Source: an uncultured Salinicoccus sp. | GTDB lineage: Bacteria; Bacillota; Bacilli; Staphylococcales; Salinicoccaceae | Assembly (NCBI GenBank): GCA_947494965.1 | Contig: CANLWV010000009.1 | Span: 28,799 to 92,798 of the forward strand | Direction: 5' to 3' | Length of the DNA stretch: 64,000 nucleotides | In this document: piece by piece, positions 14,846 to 24,129 of the stretch | How the letters are laid out: each line of letters opens with the position of its first letter | Numbering within the stretch: position 1 is the first letter of the stretch | The notes under the pieces: model-generated | Told to the model about the DNA's origin: nothing | The model's input: only the letters and a program-made list of their open reading frames with translations | Database searches by the model: none | Translations under genes and position numbers: made by a program

Positions 14846-17800
14846 ATGGATGGTTTGTTTGGACTTAAGTTTTTCAAGCCTACTGAGAAGTTCAACGGTA
14901 ACTGGTCGATTCTGGAAGAGAAAAGTCGCGAATGGGAAAAGATGTACAGGCAACGATGGAGTCATGACAAAGTGGTCAGGACAACACACGGCGTAAACTG
15001 TACAGGGTCCTGTTCCTGGAAGGTGTTCGTCAAGAACGGAATTATAACTTGGGAAAATCAGCAGACGGATTACCCTTCATGCGGGCCCGATATGCCTGAA
15101 TATGAACCGAGAGGATGTCCTCGTGGTGCTTCATTCTCATGGTATGAGTATAGCCCGATGCGCATAAAATTCCCTTACATGAGAGGGAAGCTATGGCGCC
15201 TATGGCGGACAGCATTGGAAGAACAGCAGGACCCGGTGAAAGCATGGGCAAGTATTGTCGAAGATGAAGAGAAGGCGAAATCCTATAAGCAGGCAAGGGG
15301 GATGGGCGGTCATGTGAGGGTCAACTGGAAAGACGCCACACAACTCATAGCAGCTCAGCTCATATACACAATCAAGACATATGGACCGGATCGCATTGCA
15401 GGATTCACTCCGATTCCTGCCATGAGCATGCTCAGCTATGCAGCGGGTTCAAGGTTCATTTCCCTAATTGGAGGCGAGATGCTCAGTTTCTACGACTGGT
15501 ACGCCGATCTTCCGAATGCTTCCCCGCAGATTTGGGGGGACCAGACGGATGTACCTGAATCTGCAGACTGGTATAATTCCAATTATTTGATGATGTGGGG
15601 CTCAAATGTTCCGCTGACACGTACGCCGGACGCACACTTCATGACTGAAGTCCGATATAAAGGGACTAAGATCGTATCCGTCGCTCCGGATTATGCAGAA
15701 AACGTCAAATTCGCCGACAATTGGCTAGCACCAAATCCGGGGACAGACGCGGCACTGGCCCAAGGCATGACGCATGTCATCCTGGATGAGTTCTACCATG
15801 AAAGAAAAGAACCGATGTTTATCGATTATGCCAAACGTTTTACAGACATGCCGTTCCTTATCCTGTTGGATGAATTCGAGGATACTTTAAAGGCTGGCCG
15901 GTTTTTAAGGGAGAGCGATATTGGCCTTGAGTCAAAGCATGCAGAATGGAAGCCGGTCATACTGGACGGCAATAGCGGCGAAATGATCGCTCCAAATGGT
16001 ACGATGGGCCAAAGGTGGGAAGAAGGCAAGAAATGGAACTTGAAACTCGAAAAGGATGACGGAACCCCGATCGAGCCGCTGATGACGGTCGAAAGTTCCG
16101 AATCAGAAGTGGTGGAGATTGTCTATCCATATTTTGATAATGCCGGAAACGGTACTTTCACCCGTCCCATCGCAGCACGCAAAGTGACCTTGGCGGACGG
16201 TACAGAGCGTTACGCAGCAACCATATATGACCTGATGCTGAGCCAGTATGGCGTCAACCGCTTCGGTACTGAACACGAAGCAAAAGGATATGATGATGCA
16301 TCTTCCATCTACTCCCCAGCGTGGCAGGAGAAAGTGACGGGAATCAAACAATCACTTGTGGTACAGATCGCCCGTGAATTTGCGCAGAATGCTGTGGATA
16401 CAGATGGACGCTCGATGATCATCATGGGAGCAGGCATCAACCACTGGTTCAACTCGGATACAATATATAGGGCTATCCTGAACCTGGTCATCCTGTGCGG
16501 ATGCCAAGGCAAAAATGGTGGGGGCTGGGCGCATTATGTCGGCCAGGAAAAAGTAAGGCCACTTGAAGGATGGGGTCAGGTAGCATTTGCAAAAGACTGG
16601 GGCGGGCCATCACGCCAGCAGAATGCGACAAGCTGGTTCTATTTCGCAACTGAGCAATGGCGCTATGAAGAAGCGGGGGCGGATACCCTCCAATCCCCTA
16701 CAGCAGAAACAATCAGCTATAAGCATCCGGCTGACTACAACGTACTTGCAGCACGTCTCGGCTGGTTGCCGAGCTATCCGCAATTTGATAAGAATAGCCT
16801 CGACTTTGCCAAAGAAGCAGCGGCGGCAGGCGATGACTCTGATGAAGCAATCATCGATATGGCAGTTGAGCAGCTGAAAAACAAAGAAACGAAATTTGCA
16901 ATCGAAGATCCGGGTGCTAAGGAAAATCATCCGAAAACATTATTCGTTTGGCGTTCGAACCTTATCTCTTCTTCGGCAAAAGGTCAGGAATATTTCATGA
17001 AGCACCTTCTAGGTACAAAGAGTGGGCTGCTTGCTTCTCCAAACGATGAATTCAAGCCTGAGGAAATTGAATGGCGAGATGATGTGGAAGGCAAGTTGGA
17101 TTTGATGGTCGCCCTGGATTTCAGGATGACAGCAACACCGATTTACGCAGATATTATACTGCCGGCCGCCACATGGTATGAAAAACATGACATATCGAGT
17201 ACGGATATGCACCCATTTGTGCATCCGTTCAATCCAGCTGTCGACCCTCTGTGGGAATCAAAATCCGACTGGAACATCTTCAAAGATATAGCGCGTCGCT
17301 TTACAACGATGGCGGAAGAACAACTACCGGGTAAACATAGAGATCTTGTCACGATGCCTCTTGCACATGACACTCCACAGGAAATTGCCCAGCCCCTCGG
17401 TCATATTAAAGATTGGTCGAAAGGGGAGATAGAAGCGGTGCCGGGGAAAACCATGCCAGCCATGAAGGTGGTGGAACGCGACTTCACCCAGGTATACGAT
17501 AAATTTATCACTGCAGGACCGCTCTTTAAGAACAAAATAGGAGCGCATGGCGTCTCCTTTGATGTCAGCAAGCAGTATGAAGAATTGAAGTCGATGAATG
17601 GTGTCTATACAGACGGTTCTATAAAAGATGGCTATCCGCTGATGGACACGGCAAGACGTGCTGCTGATGTAGTGCTCCACGTTTCCTCCTGTGCAAATGG
17701 AGAGGTTTCCGAAAAATCATATGAAGATCTGGAAAATCAGACAGGGGTCCAATTACGTGACATCTCGGCAGACCGTAAAAATGAGAAGATTACATTCAAA

Positions 17801-18517
17801 AACATCACATCACAACCTCGTGAAGTGATCCCAACAGCAATTTTCCCTGGGTCCAACAAACAAGGTAGACGCTATAACCCTTTTACCACCAATATCGAAC
17901 GACTGGTGCCTTTCCGTACCTTGACTGGCCGCCAATCATTCTATATCGATCATGATATGTTCCTGCAGTTCGGAGAAGCGTTGCCTGTCTACAAGCCAAC
18001 ATTGCCGCCGATGGTATTCGGTACACGCGACAAAAAAGTAAAGGGCGGCGTGGATAGTCTGGTGTTAAGGTACTTGACACCGCACGGCAAATGGAACATC
18101 CACTCAACCTATCAGGACAATCTGCATATGTTGACCCTCTTCAGGGGTGGACCTACCGTCTGGATATCAAGACTTGATGCAGAGGATCATGACATCAATG
18201 ATAATGAATGGCTGGAAGTCTACAACCGTAACGGAGTGGTTGCGGCACGGGCAGTCGTTTCACATAGGATGCCAAAAGGCACGATGTTCATGTACCATGC
18301 CCAGGATAAGCATATAGAAGTACCAGGGTCAGAAATCACGGATACAAGAGGCGGCAGTCATAATGCCCCTACGAGAATACACATGAAGCCGACGCAGATG
18401 GCCGGAGGATACGCCCAGATTAGTTATGGCTTCAATTATTACGGCCCTATCGGAAACCAAAGGGATGAATACGTAGCAGTGAGAAAAATGAAGGAGGTCG
18501 ACTGGCTTGAAGATTAA
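14846..18517 (+). CDS. narG: Respiratory nitrate reductase alpha subunit NarG
   Basis: Catalytic molybdenum subunit of membrane-bound nitrate reductase, 1223 residues, the normal length. The FS0 [4Fe-4S] ligands appear as His48, Cys52, Cys56 and Cys91 (THGVNCTGSCSW, PRGCPRGAS). The Mo-coordinating Asp is Asp235 in GDQTDVPESADW. The C-terminal molybdopterin-guanine-dinucleotide domain is complete. It reduces nitrate to nitrite on the cytoplasmic side using quinol electrons relayed by NarH and NarI. I use ATG 14846, with GGGAGTGG upstream, which gives an N-terminus like other staphylococcal NarG. narH overlaps its end by 11 bp. An NreC-like box lies upstream. Confidence 0.97.
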   Translation: MDGLFGLKFFKPTEKFNGNWSILEEKSREWEKMYRQRWSHDKVVRTTHGVNCTGSCSWKVFVKNGIITWENQQTDYPSCGPDMPEYEPRGCPRGASFSWYEYSPMRIKFPYMRGKLWRLWRTALEEQQDPVKAWASIVEDEEKAKSYKQARGMGGHVRVNWKDATQLIAAQLIYTIKTYGPDRIAGFTPIPAMSMLSYAAGSRFISLIGGEMLSFYDWYADLPNASPQIWGDQTDVPESADWYNSNYLMMWGSNVPLTRTPDAHFMTEVRYKGTKIVSVAPDYAENVKFADNWLAPNPGTDAALAQGMTHVILDEFYHERKEPMFIDYAKRFTDMPFLILLDEFEDTLKAGRFLRESDIGLESKHAEWKPVILDGNSGEMIAPNGTMGQRWEEGKKWNLKLEKDDGTPIEPLMTVESSESEVVEIVYPYFDNAGNGTFTRPIAARKVTLADGTERYAATIYDLMLSQYGVNRFGTEHEAKGYDDASSIYSPAWQEKVTGIKQSLVVQIAREFAQNAVDTDGRSMIIMGAGINHWFNSDTIYRAILNLVILCGCQGKNGGGWAHYVGQEKVRPLEGWGQVAFAKDWGGPSRQQNATSWFYFATEQWRYEEAGADTLQSPTAETISYKHPADYNVLAARLGWLPSYPQFDKNSLDFAKEAAAAGDDSDEAIIDMAVEQLKNKETKFAIEDPGAKENHPKTLFVWRSNLISSSAKGQEYFMKHLLGTKSGLLASPNDEFKPEEIEWRDDVEGKLDLMVALDFRMTATPIYADIILPAATWYEKHDISSTDMHPFVHPFNPAVDPLWESKSDWNIFKDIARRFTTMAEEQLPGKHRDLVTMPLAHDTPQEIAQPLGHIKDWSKGEIEAVPGKTMPAMKVVERDFTQVYDKFITAGPLFKNKIGAHGVSFDVSKQYEELKSMNGVYTDGSIKDGYPLMDTARRAADVVLHVSSCANGEVSEKSYEDLENQTGVQLRDISADRKNEKITFKNITSQPREVIPTAIFPGSNKQGRRYNPFTTNIERLVPFRTLTGRQSFYIDHDMFLQFGEALPVYKPTLPPMVFGTRDKKVKGGVDSLVLRYLTPHGKWNIHSTYQDNLHMLTLFRGGPTVWISRLDAEDHDINDNEWLEVYNRNGVVAARAVVSHRMPKGTMFMYHAQDKHIEVPGSEITDTRGGSHNAPTRIHMKPTQMAGGYAQISYGFNYYGPIGNQRDEYVAVRKMKEVDWLED

Positions 18518-20060
18518 AGCACAGATTGCAATGGTGATGAACCTTGATAAATGTATTGGCTGCCACACATGCAGTGTGACCTGTAAGAGCACCTGGACGA
18601 ACCGTCCAGGCGCTGAGTATATGTGGTTCAATAACGTCGAGACGAAACCTGGAATCGGTTATCCAAAACGCTGGGAAGATCAGGAACATTACAAAGGTGG
18701 CTGGAAGCTCAAGAACGGCCGTCTGGAACTTAAAAGTGGTACGAAACTTTCGAAGATTGCACTTGGAAAAATATTCTACAACCCGGACATGCCTGAAATG
18801 AAAGAGTATTATGAGCCATGGACTTATAGCTATAAAGATCTGATCACAAAAGAAGAAAGTGAACATAGTCCTGTAGCTAAAGCCCATTCAGTCATCTCAG
18901 GAGAAAAGATGGACCCTGAATGGGGACCGAACTGGGAGGACGATCTGGCGGGCGGACACATTACCGGCCCGAGAGATCCGAATATCGAAAAGATCGAAGA
19001 AGAAATAAAATTCAATTTCGAACAGACATTCATGATGTATCTTCCAAGGTTATGTGAACACTGTCTGAACCCAAGCTGTGTGGCAAGCTGTCCTTCAGGT
19101 GCAATGTACAAGCGTGACGAAGACGGGATCGTCCTGGTCGACCAAGATGCATGTCGCGGGTGGCGCTACTGCATGACTGGTTGTCCTTATAAGAAGGTGT
19201 ACTTCAACTGGAAGACGAATAAAGCAGAGAAATGTACATTCTGCTTCCCGCGTGTTGAAGCAGGGCTGCCTACAGTATGCTCCGAAACTTGTACAGGCAG
19301 AATGCGTTATCTGGGCGTCCTATTGTACGACGCAGACCGTGTCCTTGAAGCGGCCACTACTGAAAACGAGCAGGACCTCTATGAAGCACAACTTGATCTG
19401 TTCTTAGATCCAAATGACCCGGAGGTCATCGAGCAGGCTGAGAAAGATGGCATTTCTTCCGATTGGATTGAGGCGGCCCAGAATTCGCCTGTGTATAAAC
19501 TTGCGGTTGAATATAAACTGGCGTTCCCGCTACACCCGGAGTACCGCACAATGCCCATGGTATGGTACTGTCCGCCCCTCAGCCCAATCATGAACTATTT
19601 TGAAGGCAAGGATTCCATAAAAAATCCGGATGCCATCTTCCCGGCCATCGATGAAATGAGGATTCCGGTCCAGTACCTGGCCAATATGCTGACGGCAGGT
19701 GACACTGAAGCAATAAAAGGGGCATTGCAGAAGATGGCGATGATGAGACAATATATGCGCGCCATTTCAAGTGGGAAAGACTTTGATGAATCACGGCTCG
19801 AACGCGTTGGGATGACTGCTACGGAAACTAAGATGATGTATCGCCTGCTGGCTATTGCGAAATATGAGGATCGTTTCGTCATCCCGACTTCACACCGGGA
19901 ACAGTATACGGATCCATACCGCGCACAGGGCAGCAGCGGCTTCGGATTTGGAGGATCGGATTGCGACGGATGCGGTCCATCACTGTCCCAAGCTTCAATG
20001 GCGAAATCAGGTAAAGAAGTTTATGAAGAAAACTTCTACGGGGGAATCTGGCGTGATTAA
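18507..20060 (+). CDS. narH: Respiratory nitrate reductase beta subunit NarH
   Basis: Electron-transfer subunit with three [4Fe-4S] and one [3Fe-4S] cluster, 517 residues. Four ferredoxin-type Cys groups are visible: CIGCHTCSVTCK (about 15-26), CEHCLNPSCVASCP (about 184-197), CRGWRYCMTGCPYKK (about 216-230, with the Trp that marks the 3Fe cluster) and CTFCFPRVEAGLPTVCSETC (about 243-262). It relays electrons from NarI haem to NarG. Translation begins at TTG 18507 inside narG, with AAGGAGG 9 bp upstream, so synthesis is coupled. narJ overlaps its stop by 8 bp. Confidence 0.97.
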   Translation: MKIKAQIAMVMNLDKCIGCHTCSVTCKSTWTNRPGAEYMWFNNVETKPGIGYPKRWEDQEHYKGGWKLKNGRLELKSGTKLSKIALGKIFYNPDMPEMKEYYEPWTYSYKDLITKEESEHSPVAKAHSVISGEKMDPEWGPNWEDDLAGGHITGPRDPNIEKIEEEIKFNFEQTFMMYLPRLCEHCLNPSCVASCPSGAMYKRDEDGIVLVDQDACRGWRYCMTGCPYKKVYFNWKTNKAEKCTFCFPRVEAGLPTVCSETCTGRMRYLGVLLYDADRVLEAATTENEQDLYEAQLDLFLDPNDPEVIEQAEKDGISSDWIEAAQNSPVYKLAVEYKLAFPLHPEYRTMPMVWYCPPLSPIMNYFEGKDSIKNPDAIFPAIDEMRIPVQYLANMLTAGDTEAIKGALQKMAMMRQYMRAISSGKDFDESRLERVGMTATETKMMYRLLAIAKYEDRFVIPTSHREQYTDPYRAQGSSGFGFGGSDCDGCGPSLSQASMAKSGKEVYEENFYGGIWRD

Positions 20061-20631
20061 TCTAGAAAAATTGTACGATTATAAACAGGCATTCGGCTTT
20101 TTCGCCACTCAGCTTACGTACCCGGAAAAACTAGACTTCCATCCAAGGGGATTCGAGGGGGCTTTCACGGAAAGCCACCCTGCATACCCTTTCATCAGGC
20201 AATACTGGGATGATATGCATGAAATCAGTTTGGACGACATCCAACAAGTCTATACACAGACATTCGACTTCGATAAGCACACGAACCTATATATGACCTA
20301 CTTCAAATTCGAAGAGCAGAAAGAACGGGGTCAGATGCTTGCCAAACTTAAAGTATTGTATGAAATGTTCGGGTTGAAGATGCCGGACAATGAATTGAGT
20401 GATTACCTGCCATTGATGCTTGAATTTCTTTATGCTGCCGATTGGCGCGGAGACGACCGGGCAAAAGAAAGCATGACACTGCTCATCATGGTACTTGAAG
20501 ATGGTACATACCACCTGATTCAAGCCCTTGAAAAAAATAAGAGTCCATATTTCAACCTGATAAAAGGACTCAGGGAAACGTTCAAGGCATGTGTAGAAGT
20601 GTCTGAGAAAGAGGGCGTAGAACATGATTGA
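20053..20631 (+). CDS. narJ: Nitrate reductase molybdenum-cofactor assembly chaperone NarJ
   Basis: A 192-residue all-helical chaperone of the NarJ/TorD family. It binds the NarG N-terminus and allows cofactor insertion before membrane attachment, and it is not part of the final enzyme. The start is GTG 20053 (VINLEKLYDYKQAFGFFATQ), which overlaps the last codons of narH; GGGGGAA is upstream. The longer in-frame extension reads through narH and has no chaperone character. narI begins 8 bp before its stop, so all four nar genes are coupled. Confidence 0.93.
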   Translation: MINLEKLYDYKQAFGFFATQLTYPEKLDFHPRGFEGAFTESHPAYPFIRQYWDDMHEISLDDIQQVYTQTFDFDKHTNLYMTYFKFEEQKERGQMLAKLKVLYEMFGLKMPDNELSDYLPLMLEFLYAADWRGDDRAKESMTLLIMVLEDGTYHLIQALEKNKSPYFNLIKGLRETFKACVEVSEKEGVEHD

Positions 20632-21301
20632 TCAGTTCCTTTGGGTTATCCTGCCTTATCTCTGTATCGCAATCTTTGTTGTTGGCCATATATGGAGGTA
20701 CAAAATCGACCAGTTCGGCTGGACTGCCAAATCCAGTGAGTTCATCGAAAAGAAATATCTGATGATCGGGAGCGTACTTTTTCACTTTTCTGTCATCCCA
20801 GTGTTTTTTGGACACGTTGTAGGATTGCTGGTGCCGGCACGGTGGTTGGAAGGAATTGGGGTAACCAACCACCTATACCATCTTGGTGCGTTATACGTCG
20901 GTGGTTTTTTCGGCATCGTCATGCTGATAGGCATGTTTTTGCTGACACTACGCCGTGTCACCAATAAATCTGTGCGCCGACTGAGTTCGGCGTCAGATAT
21001 CCTTGTGAATTTCCTGCTGGTTTTCATTACATTCATGGGAGTATATGCTACTCTTGTAACGAACAATATAGTTGTAGACTTTGACTACAGGCAGACCATC
21101 TCCATCTGGCTGAGGGGATTATTTGTATTCTCTCCTGATGCCAACCTGATGACTGATGTGCCATTGGCGTTCAAGATACATGTCATTACCGGTTTTTTGA
21201 TCTTCGCCTTATGGCCAGCCACACGGTTGGTCCATGCATGGAGCTTGCCATTCTTATATTTCAACAGAAGTTATATTGTTTACCGCAAGCATAAGTCATA
21301 A
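20624..21301 (+). CDS. narI: Respiratory nitrate reductase gamma subunit NarI
   Basis: Di-haem cytochrome b membrane anchor, 225 residues with five hydrophobic helices. The four haem ligands stand at the expected places: His54 and His64 (LFHFSVIPVFFGHVVG) and His186 and His204 (FKIHVITG, RLVHAWSLP), nearly the same numbers as in E. coli NarI. It oxidises menaquinol at the outer face and passes electrons to NarH. ATG 20624 overlaps narJ. The sensor genes nreABC follow after 27 bp with no terminator, so they may be part of the same transcript. Confidence 0.96.
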   Translation: MIDQFLWVILPYLCIAIFVVGHIWRYKIDQFGWTAKSSEFIEKKYLMIGSVLFHFSVIPVFFGHVVGLLVPARWLEGIGVTNHLYHLGALYVGGFFGIVMLIGMFLLTLRRVTNKSVRRLSSASDILVNFLLVFITFMGVYATLVTNNIVVDFDYRQTISIWLRGLFVFSPDANLMTDVPLAFKIHVITGFLIFALWPATRLVHAWSLPFLYFNRSYIVYRKHKS

Positions 21302-21328
21302 AAAACCTCCTTGGGATGGAGTGGGGAT

Positions 21329-21787
21329 ATGGATAAGATGGAAAAAATTCTTTCTGATGTAAGAGAAAAATTTAATTTTGATACTGTGGCACTGACTGAT
21401 GTCGAATGCAGCCGCTGCCACAGCATCAAATGGAAATACAATATTGGGAGTACGAATGACCGCTGGAGGAAAATTGAACTCAGAAGCGGCAAAGGCCTCC
21501 CAGGCATCGTAATGAAGACAGGAAAATCATTGGTTGTTGATGCCATTGAACGCATAGAGATGGATGGGGGCGTTTTTCAGTATCCGATGATCAAAATAGA
21601 ACGGCTTGAAAGTTTTATTGCAATGCCTCTGTGGAACGATACTGAAGAAGTTATCGGTATCGTTTTATTGGGTAATAGACAATCAAGGCATTTTCTTCAA
21701 AAGGAATACGAGGAGATAAAGGAATATGTAGAGAGGCACCTCAGGCAACAAATTTTGAAAGAGTTGATAGCTAATGAAGGAAGCTAA
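21329..21787 (+). CDS. nreA: Nitrate receptor NreA (GAF domain)
   Basis: A 152-residue GAF-domain protein that binds nitrate and, without nitrate, inhibits the NreB kinase. The GAF core runs from about residue 15 to 140 and includes LRSGKGLPGIVMKTGKS and PLWNDTEEVIGIVLLGNR. I choose ATG 21329, which follows GGAGTGGGG, rather than the TTG at 21311. The last 14 bp overlap nreB, so receptor and kinase are made together. This trio replaces NarXL in staphylococci. Confidence 0.92.
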   Translation: MDKMEKILSDVREKFNFDTVALTDVECSRCHSIKWKYNIGSTNDRWRKIELRSGKGLPGIVMKTGKSLVVDAIERIEMDGGVFQYPMIKIERLESFIAMPLWNDTEEVIGIVLLGNRQSRHFLQKEYEEIKEYVERHLRQQILKELIANEGS

Positions 21788-22805
21788 TCTAATCGGTCTA
21801 CTTGAAGCAATGTTCCACCAGTCAAAAGAAATGATCCTCTTTGTCAATGGAGATGGAGAAATCGTCTATATGAATGCTCATGCATCGCGCACGTTGGATG
21901 ATACAGATTATGATAAATCGCAATTCCAGCATATCTGCTCACATTGTCAAGGCATGTATGTAGGTGAAGGACGTATAGAATGCAATAATTGTTACCTGCA
22001 TATGGAGGAGAAAGTGACATTCCAGGTATATATGCGTACCAGAGACGGAAGCGTAGAACCATTCATCGCCAACTTTCAGCGCATAGATCCTGAAGAGGGC
22101 ATCAGTGTGTTTACTTTGAATCCATTATCTGAACAACTTAAAACACAAGAGATGGAACATCAGAAGCGGCTGACACAACGCATCATCCAAGCTCAGGAAG
22201 ACGAAAGAAAAAGGATTTCGAGGGATTTGCATGATGGTGTGACCCAAGAACTTCTTAATGTATTGCTTGAGATGAGATTGTTCAAATATATCGAGGACCA
22301 TGATGCATTAACTGAGAAGATGCAGAAATCGGAAGAGTCTTTAAGTCGCCTATTGGATTATGTCAGAAACATCTCTGTAGAACTACGACCTGCAAGTCTC
22401 GATGACCTTGGACTGGAAGCTGCGCTTAAAACCCATTTCAAATGGGTGGAGAGACAGTACGGCATGACTGTAGAGTGCCACTTGGATATGCACAATAAGC
22501 GCTTCAACCCTGAAGTGGAGACAGTCGTCTACAGGATCATCCAGGAAGCGATTTTCAATGCAGCGAAGTACGCAGATGTAGAGACCGTGGAAGTCGATTT
22601 GCACGAGATTGAGGATATCTCAGGCCACTCCCTCAATTTTGAAATACGTGACGGAGGACTCGGGTTTGATCTGAATAGCCATCCACTGGGTACAGGACTC
22701 GGCCTTTTTGGCATGAATGAACGTGTAAGTAGCGTTAACGGCAACGTGACCATAGACAGCGCCCCAGGTAATGGCACGACAGTATCAGGTTCGATCCCTT
22801 TATAA
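21774..22805 (+). CDS. nreB: Oxygen-sensing histidine kinase NreB
   Basis: Cytoplasmic sensor kinase, 343 residues with no membrane segment. The N-terminal PAS domain carries four cysteines (Cys55, Cys58, Cys70, Cys73; CSHC and CNNC) that hold an oxygen-labile [4Fe-4S] cluster in S. carnosus NreB. The HisKA_3 dimerisation domain has phospho-acceptor His153 (SRDLHDGVTQELL), and the HATPase domain ends with RDGGLGFD and GTGLGLFGMNERV. With the cluster intact (no oxygen) it autophosphorylates and activates NreC. Overlaps nreA by 14 bp. Confidence 0.95.
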   Translation: MKEANLIGLLEAMFHQSKEMILFVNGDGEIVYMNAHASRTLDDTDYDKSQFQHICSHCQGMYVGEGRIECNNCYLHMEEKVTFQVYMRTRDGSVEPFIANFQRIDPEEGISVFTLNPLSEQLKTQEMEHQKRLTQRIIQAQEDERKRISRDLHDGVTQELLNVLLEMRLFKYIEDHDALTEKMQKSEESLSRLLDYVRNISVELRPASLDDLGLEAALKTHFKWVERQYGMTVECHLDMHNKRFNPEVETVVYRIIQEAIFNAAKYADVETVEVDLHEIEDISGHSLNFEIRDGGLGFDLNSHPLGTGLGLFGMNERVSSVNGNVTIDSAPGNGTTVSGSIPL

Positions 22806-22817
22806 GGAGGCGTTGGA

Positions 22818-23468
22818 ATGAATATAGTCATAGCAGACGATCATGCAGTAGTCCGCACAGGCTTCAGTATGCTGATCGATTACCAGCCAGATATGAAAGT
22901 GATCGGGACGGCTGCAGACGGCAGGCAGGCATTTGATAAAGTAAATGAGCTTAGACCGGATGTTCTCCTGTTGGATTTGAGTATGCCACCGGGAGAGTCC
23001 GGTCTTTTTGCAGCCAGTCGTATTACAGAAGCTTTTCCAGAAATCAAAGTATTGATATTGACCATGTATGATGATGAGGAATATATCACCCATACTTTCA
23101 AAAGCGGCGCACACGGCTATATATTGAAGAATTCACCAGACGACGAATTGATTTCAGCAATCAGGACTATCTACAACGGTAAACGGTACATTGATCCAGT
23201 GCTGATGGATGGAGATATGGAGCGGCTGCTGAACAATGATCAGTATCCGGAACATTCGAATGAACCATTCAATATCCTGACAAAGAGGGAGTTGGAAATC
23301 CTGCCACTTATCGCCAAAGGGTATGGAAACAAAGATATTGCAGGCATGCTTTTTGTTTCCGTTAAAACGATTGAGGCCCATAAATCAAGAATCATGGAGA
23401 AACTGGAATTGACATCACGTCCGGAACTTGTTGAATATGCAATGAAGAAAAAACTGATGGATTTTTAA
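22818..23468 (+). CDS. nreC: Response regulator NreC (NarL/FixJ family)
   Basis: A 216-residue response regulator with a receiver domain (phospho-acceptor Asp53 in [11 protein letters not shown], Lys near 103) and a C-terminal LuxR-type helix-turn-helix (about 150-210, [21 protein letters not shown]). Phosphorylated NreC activates the nitrate and nitrite reductase and nitrate transporter genes. NreC-like palindromes stand before narG and narT in this window. An AAGGAGG ribosome-binding site precedes the ATG, 12 bp after nreB. Confidence 0.95.
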   Translation: MNIVIADDHAVVRTGFSMLIDYQPDMKVIGTAADGRQAFDKVNELRPDVLLLDLSMPPGESGLFAASRITEAFPEIKVLILTMYDDEEYITHTFKSGAHGYILKNSPDDELISAIRTIYNGKRYIDPVLMDGDMERLLNNDQYPEHSNEPFNILTKRELEILPLIAKGYGNKDIAGMLFVSVKTIEAHKSRIMEKLELTSRPELVEYAMKKKLMDF

Positions 23469-23483
23469 CTGGAGGGGAATGGA

Positions 23484-24020
23484 GTGGCACAGGACACGTT
23501 TCAGTTTAAAGTGAAAGCATTGAGGGTGCTGGAAAACGAACATCGCTACCTGAAGTATCTGATGGATGATTGGTTTAGATTGGTATTGAAGTTTGAACAT
23601 GATGACGTGAAAAGCAGGTTGGAAGGGCTGATGGTCATCAAAGATCTCAGACAGAAATTGAATGCGTTCGAAAAACCTTTGAAGCTTCATCAGGAGAAGG
23701 AGGAAAGGTTCTTCTTTCCGATGCTCGGTGCATACATCGGGTTGGAACAGGGACCAATCATGTCGATTGAAGAAGAGCATGCAGAGATAGATTCATATAT
23801 CGCTCACTTTTTTCATCACTCCATGCATGATATGAACGAGATGTCCCTTGAGAGGATGAATGAAATGGTGAAAGACGTCATGGAAGCTTATGAAGTGTTG
23901 ATGGTACATATGGTGAAAGAGGAGTCAGTCCTTTTTGAAATGGCAGATAAGATGCTGAAAGCAGTCGACGAAGAAGTGTTATTTGAACAAGTGAATACAC
24001 TCATCACTGAACCGGCGTGA
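23484..24020 (+). CDS. Hemerythrin-like HHE-domain protein
   Basis: A 178-residue helical protein with the His/Glu spacing of hemerythrin-like domains: ENEHRYLK (about 17-24), KLHQEKEERFFFP (about 72-84), EEEHAEID (about 98-105) and HMVKEESVLF (about 142-151). It probably binds a di-iron centre that reacts with oxygen or nitric oxide. It starts with GTG 23484 after GGAGGGGAA and lies 15 bp behind nreC, so it belongs to the nar-nre transcription unit. An NO-protective or oxygen-related role in nitrate respiration is an inference from location. A GC hairpin without a T-run (24013-24030) overlaps the stop. Confidence 0.75.
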   Translation: MAQDTFQFKVKALRVLENEHRYLKYLMDDWFRLVLKFEHDDVKSRLEGLMVIKDLRQKLNAFEKPLKLHQEKEERFFFPMLGAYIGLEQGPIMSIEEEHAEIDSYIAHFFHHSMHDMNEMSLERMNEMVKDVMEAYEVLMVHMVKEESVLFEMADKMLKAVDEEVLFEQVNTLITEPA

Positions 24021-24037
24021 GTTCCCGCCGATAAATA

Positions 24038-24051
24038 TAGGGTTTTCCCTT
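24038..24051. promoter_or_regulatory. NreC-like box upstream of narT
   Basis: TAGGGTTTTCCCTT matches the TAGGG-N4-CCCTA palindrome at all but the last base. A -10-like TATACT at 24077-24082 is centred 35 bp downstream, almost the same spacing as at narG. Confidence 0.65.
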
Positions 24052-24129
24052 CTTAACTATATTGCGGATTTTGAATTATACTATGTATGTATAATAAATC
24101 ACAATATAAGATAAAAGAGGTTGATTCCT

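Noticed and set aside
14846..23468. Possible horizontal transfer of the nitrate block
   Set aside because: No integrase, insertion sequence, flanking repeat or tRNA is seen, and the base composition looks like that of the neighbours.
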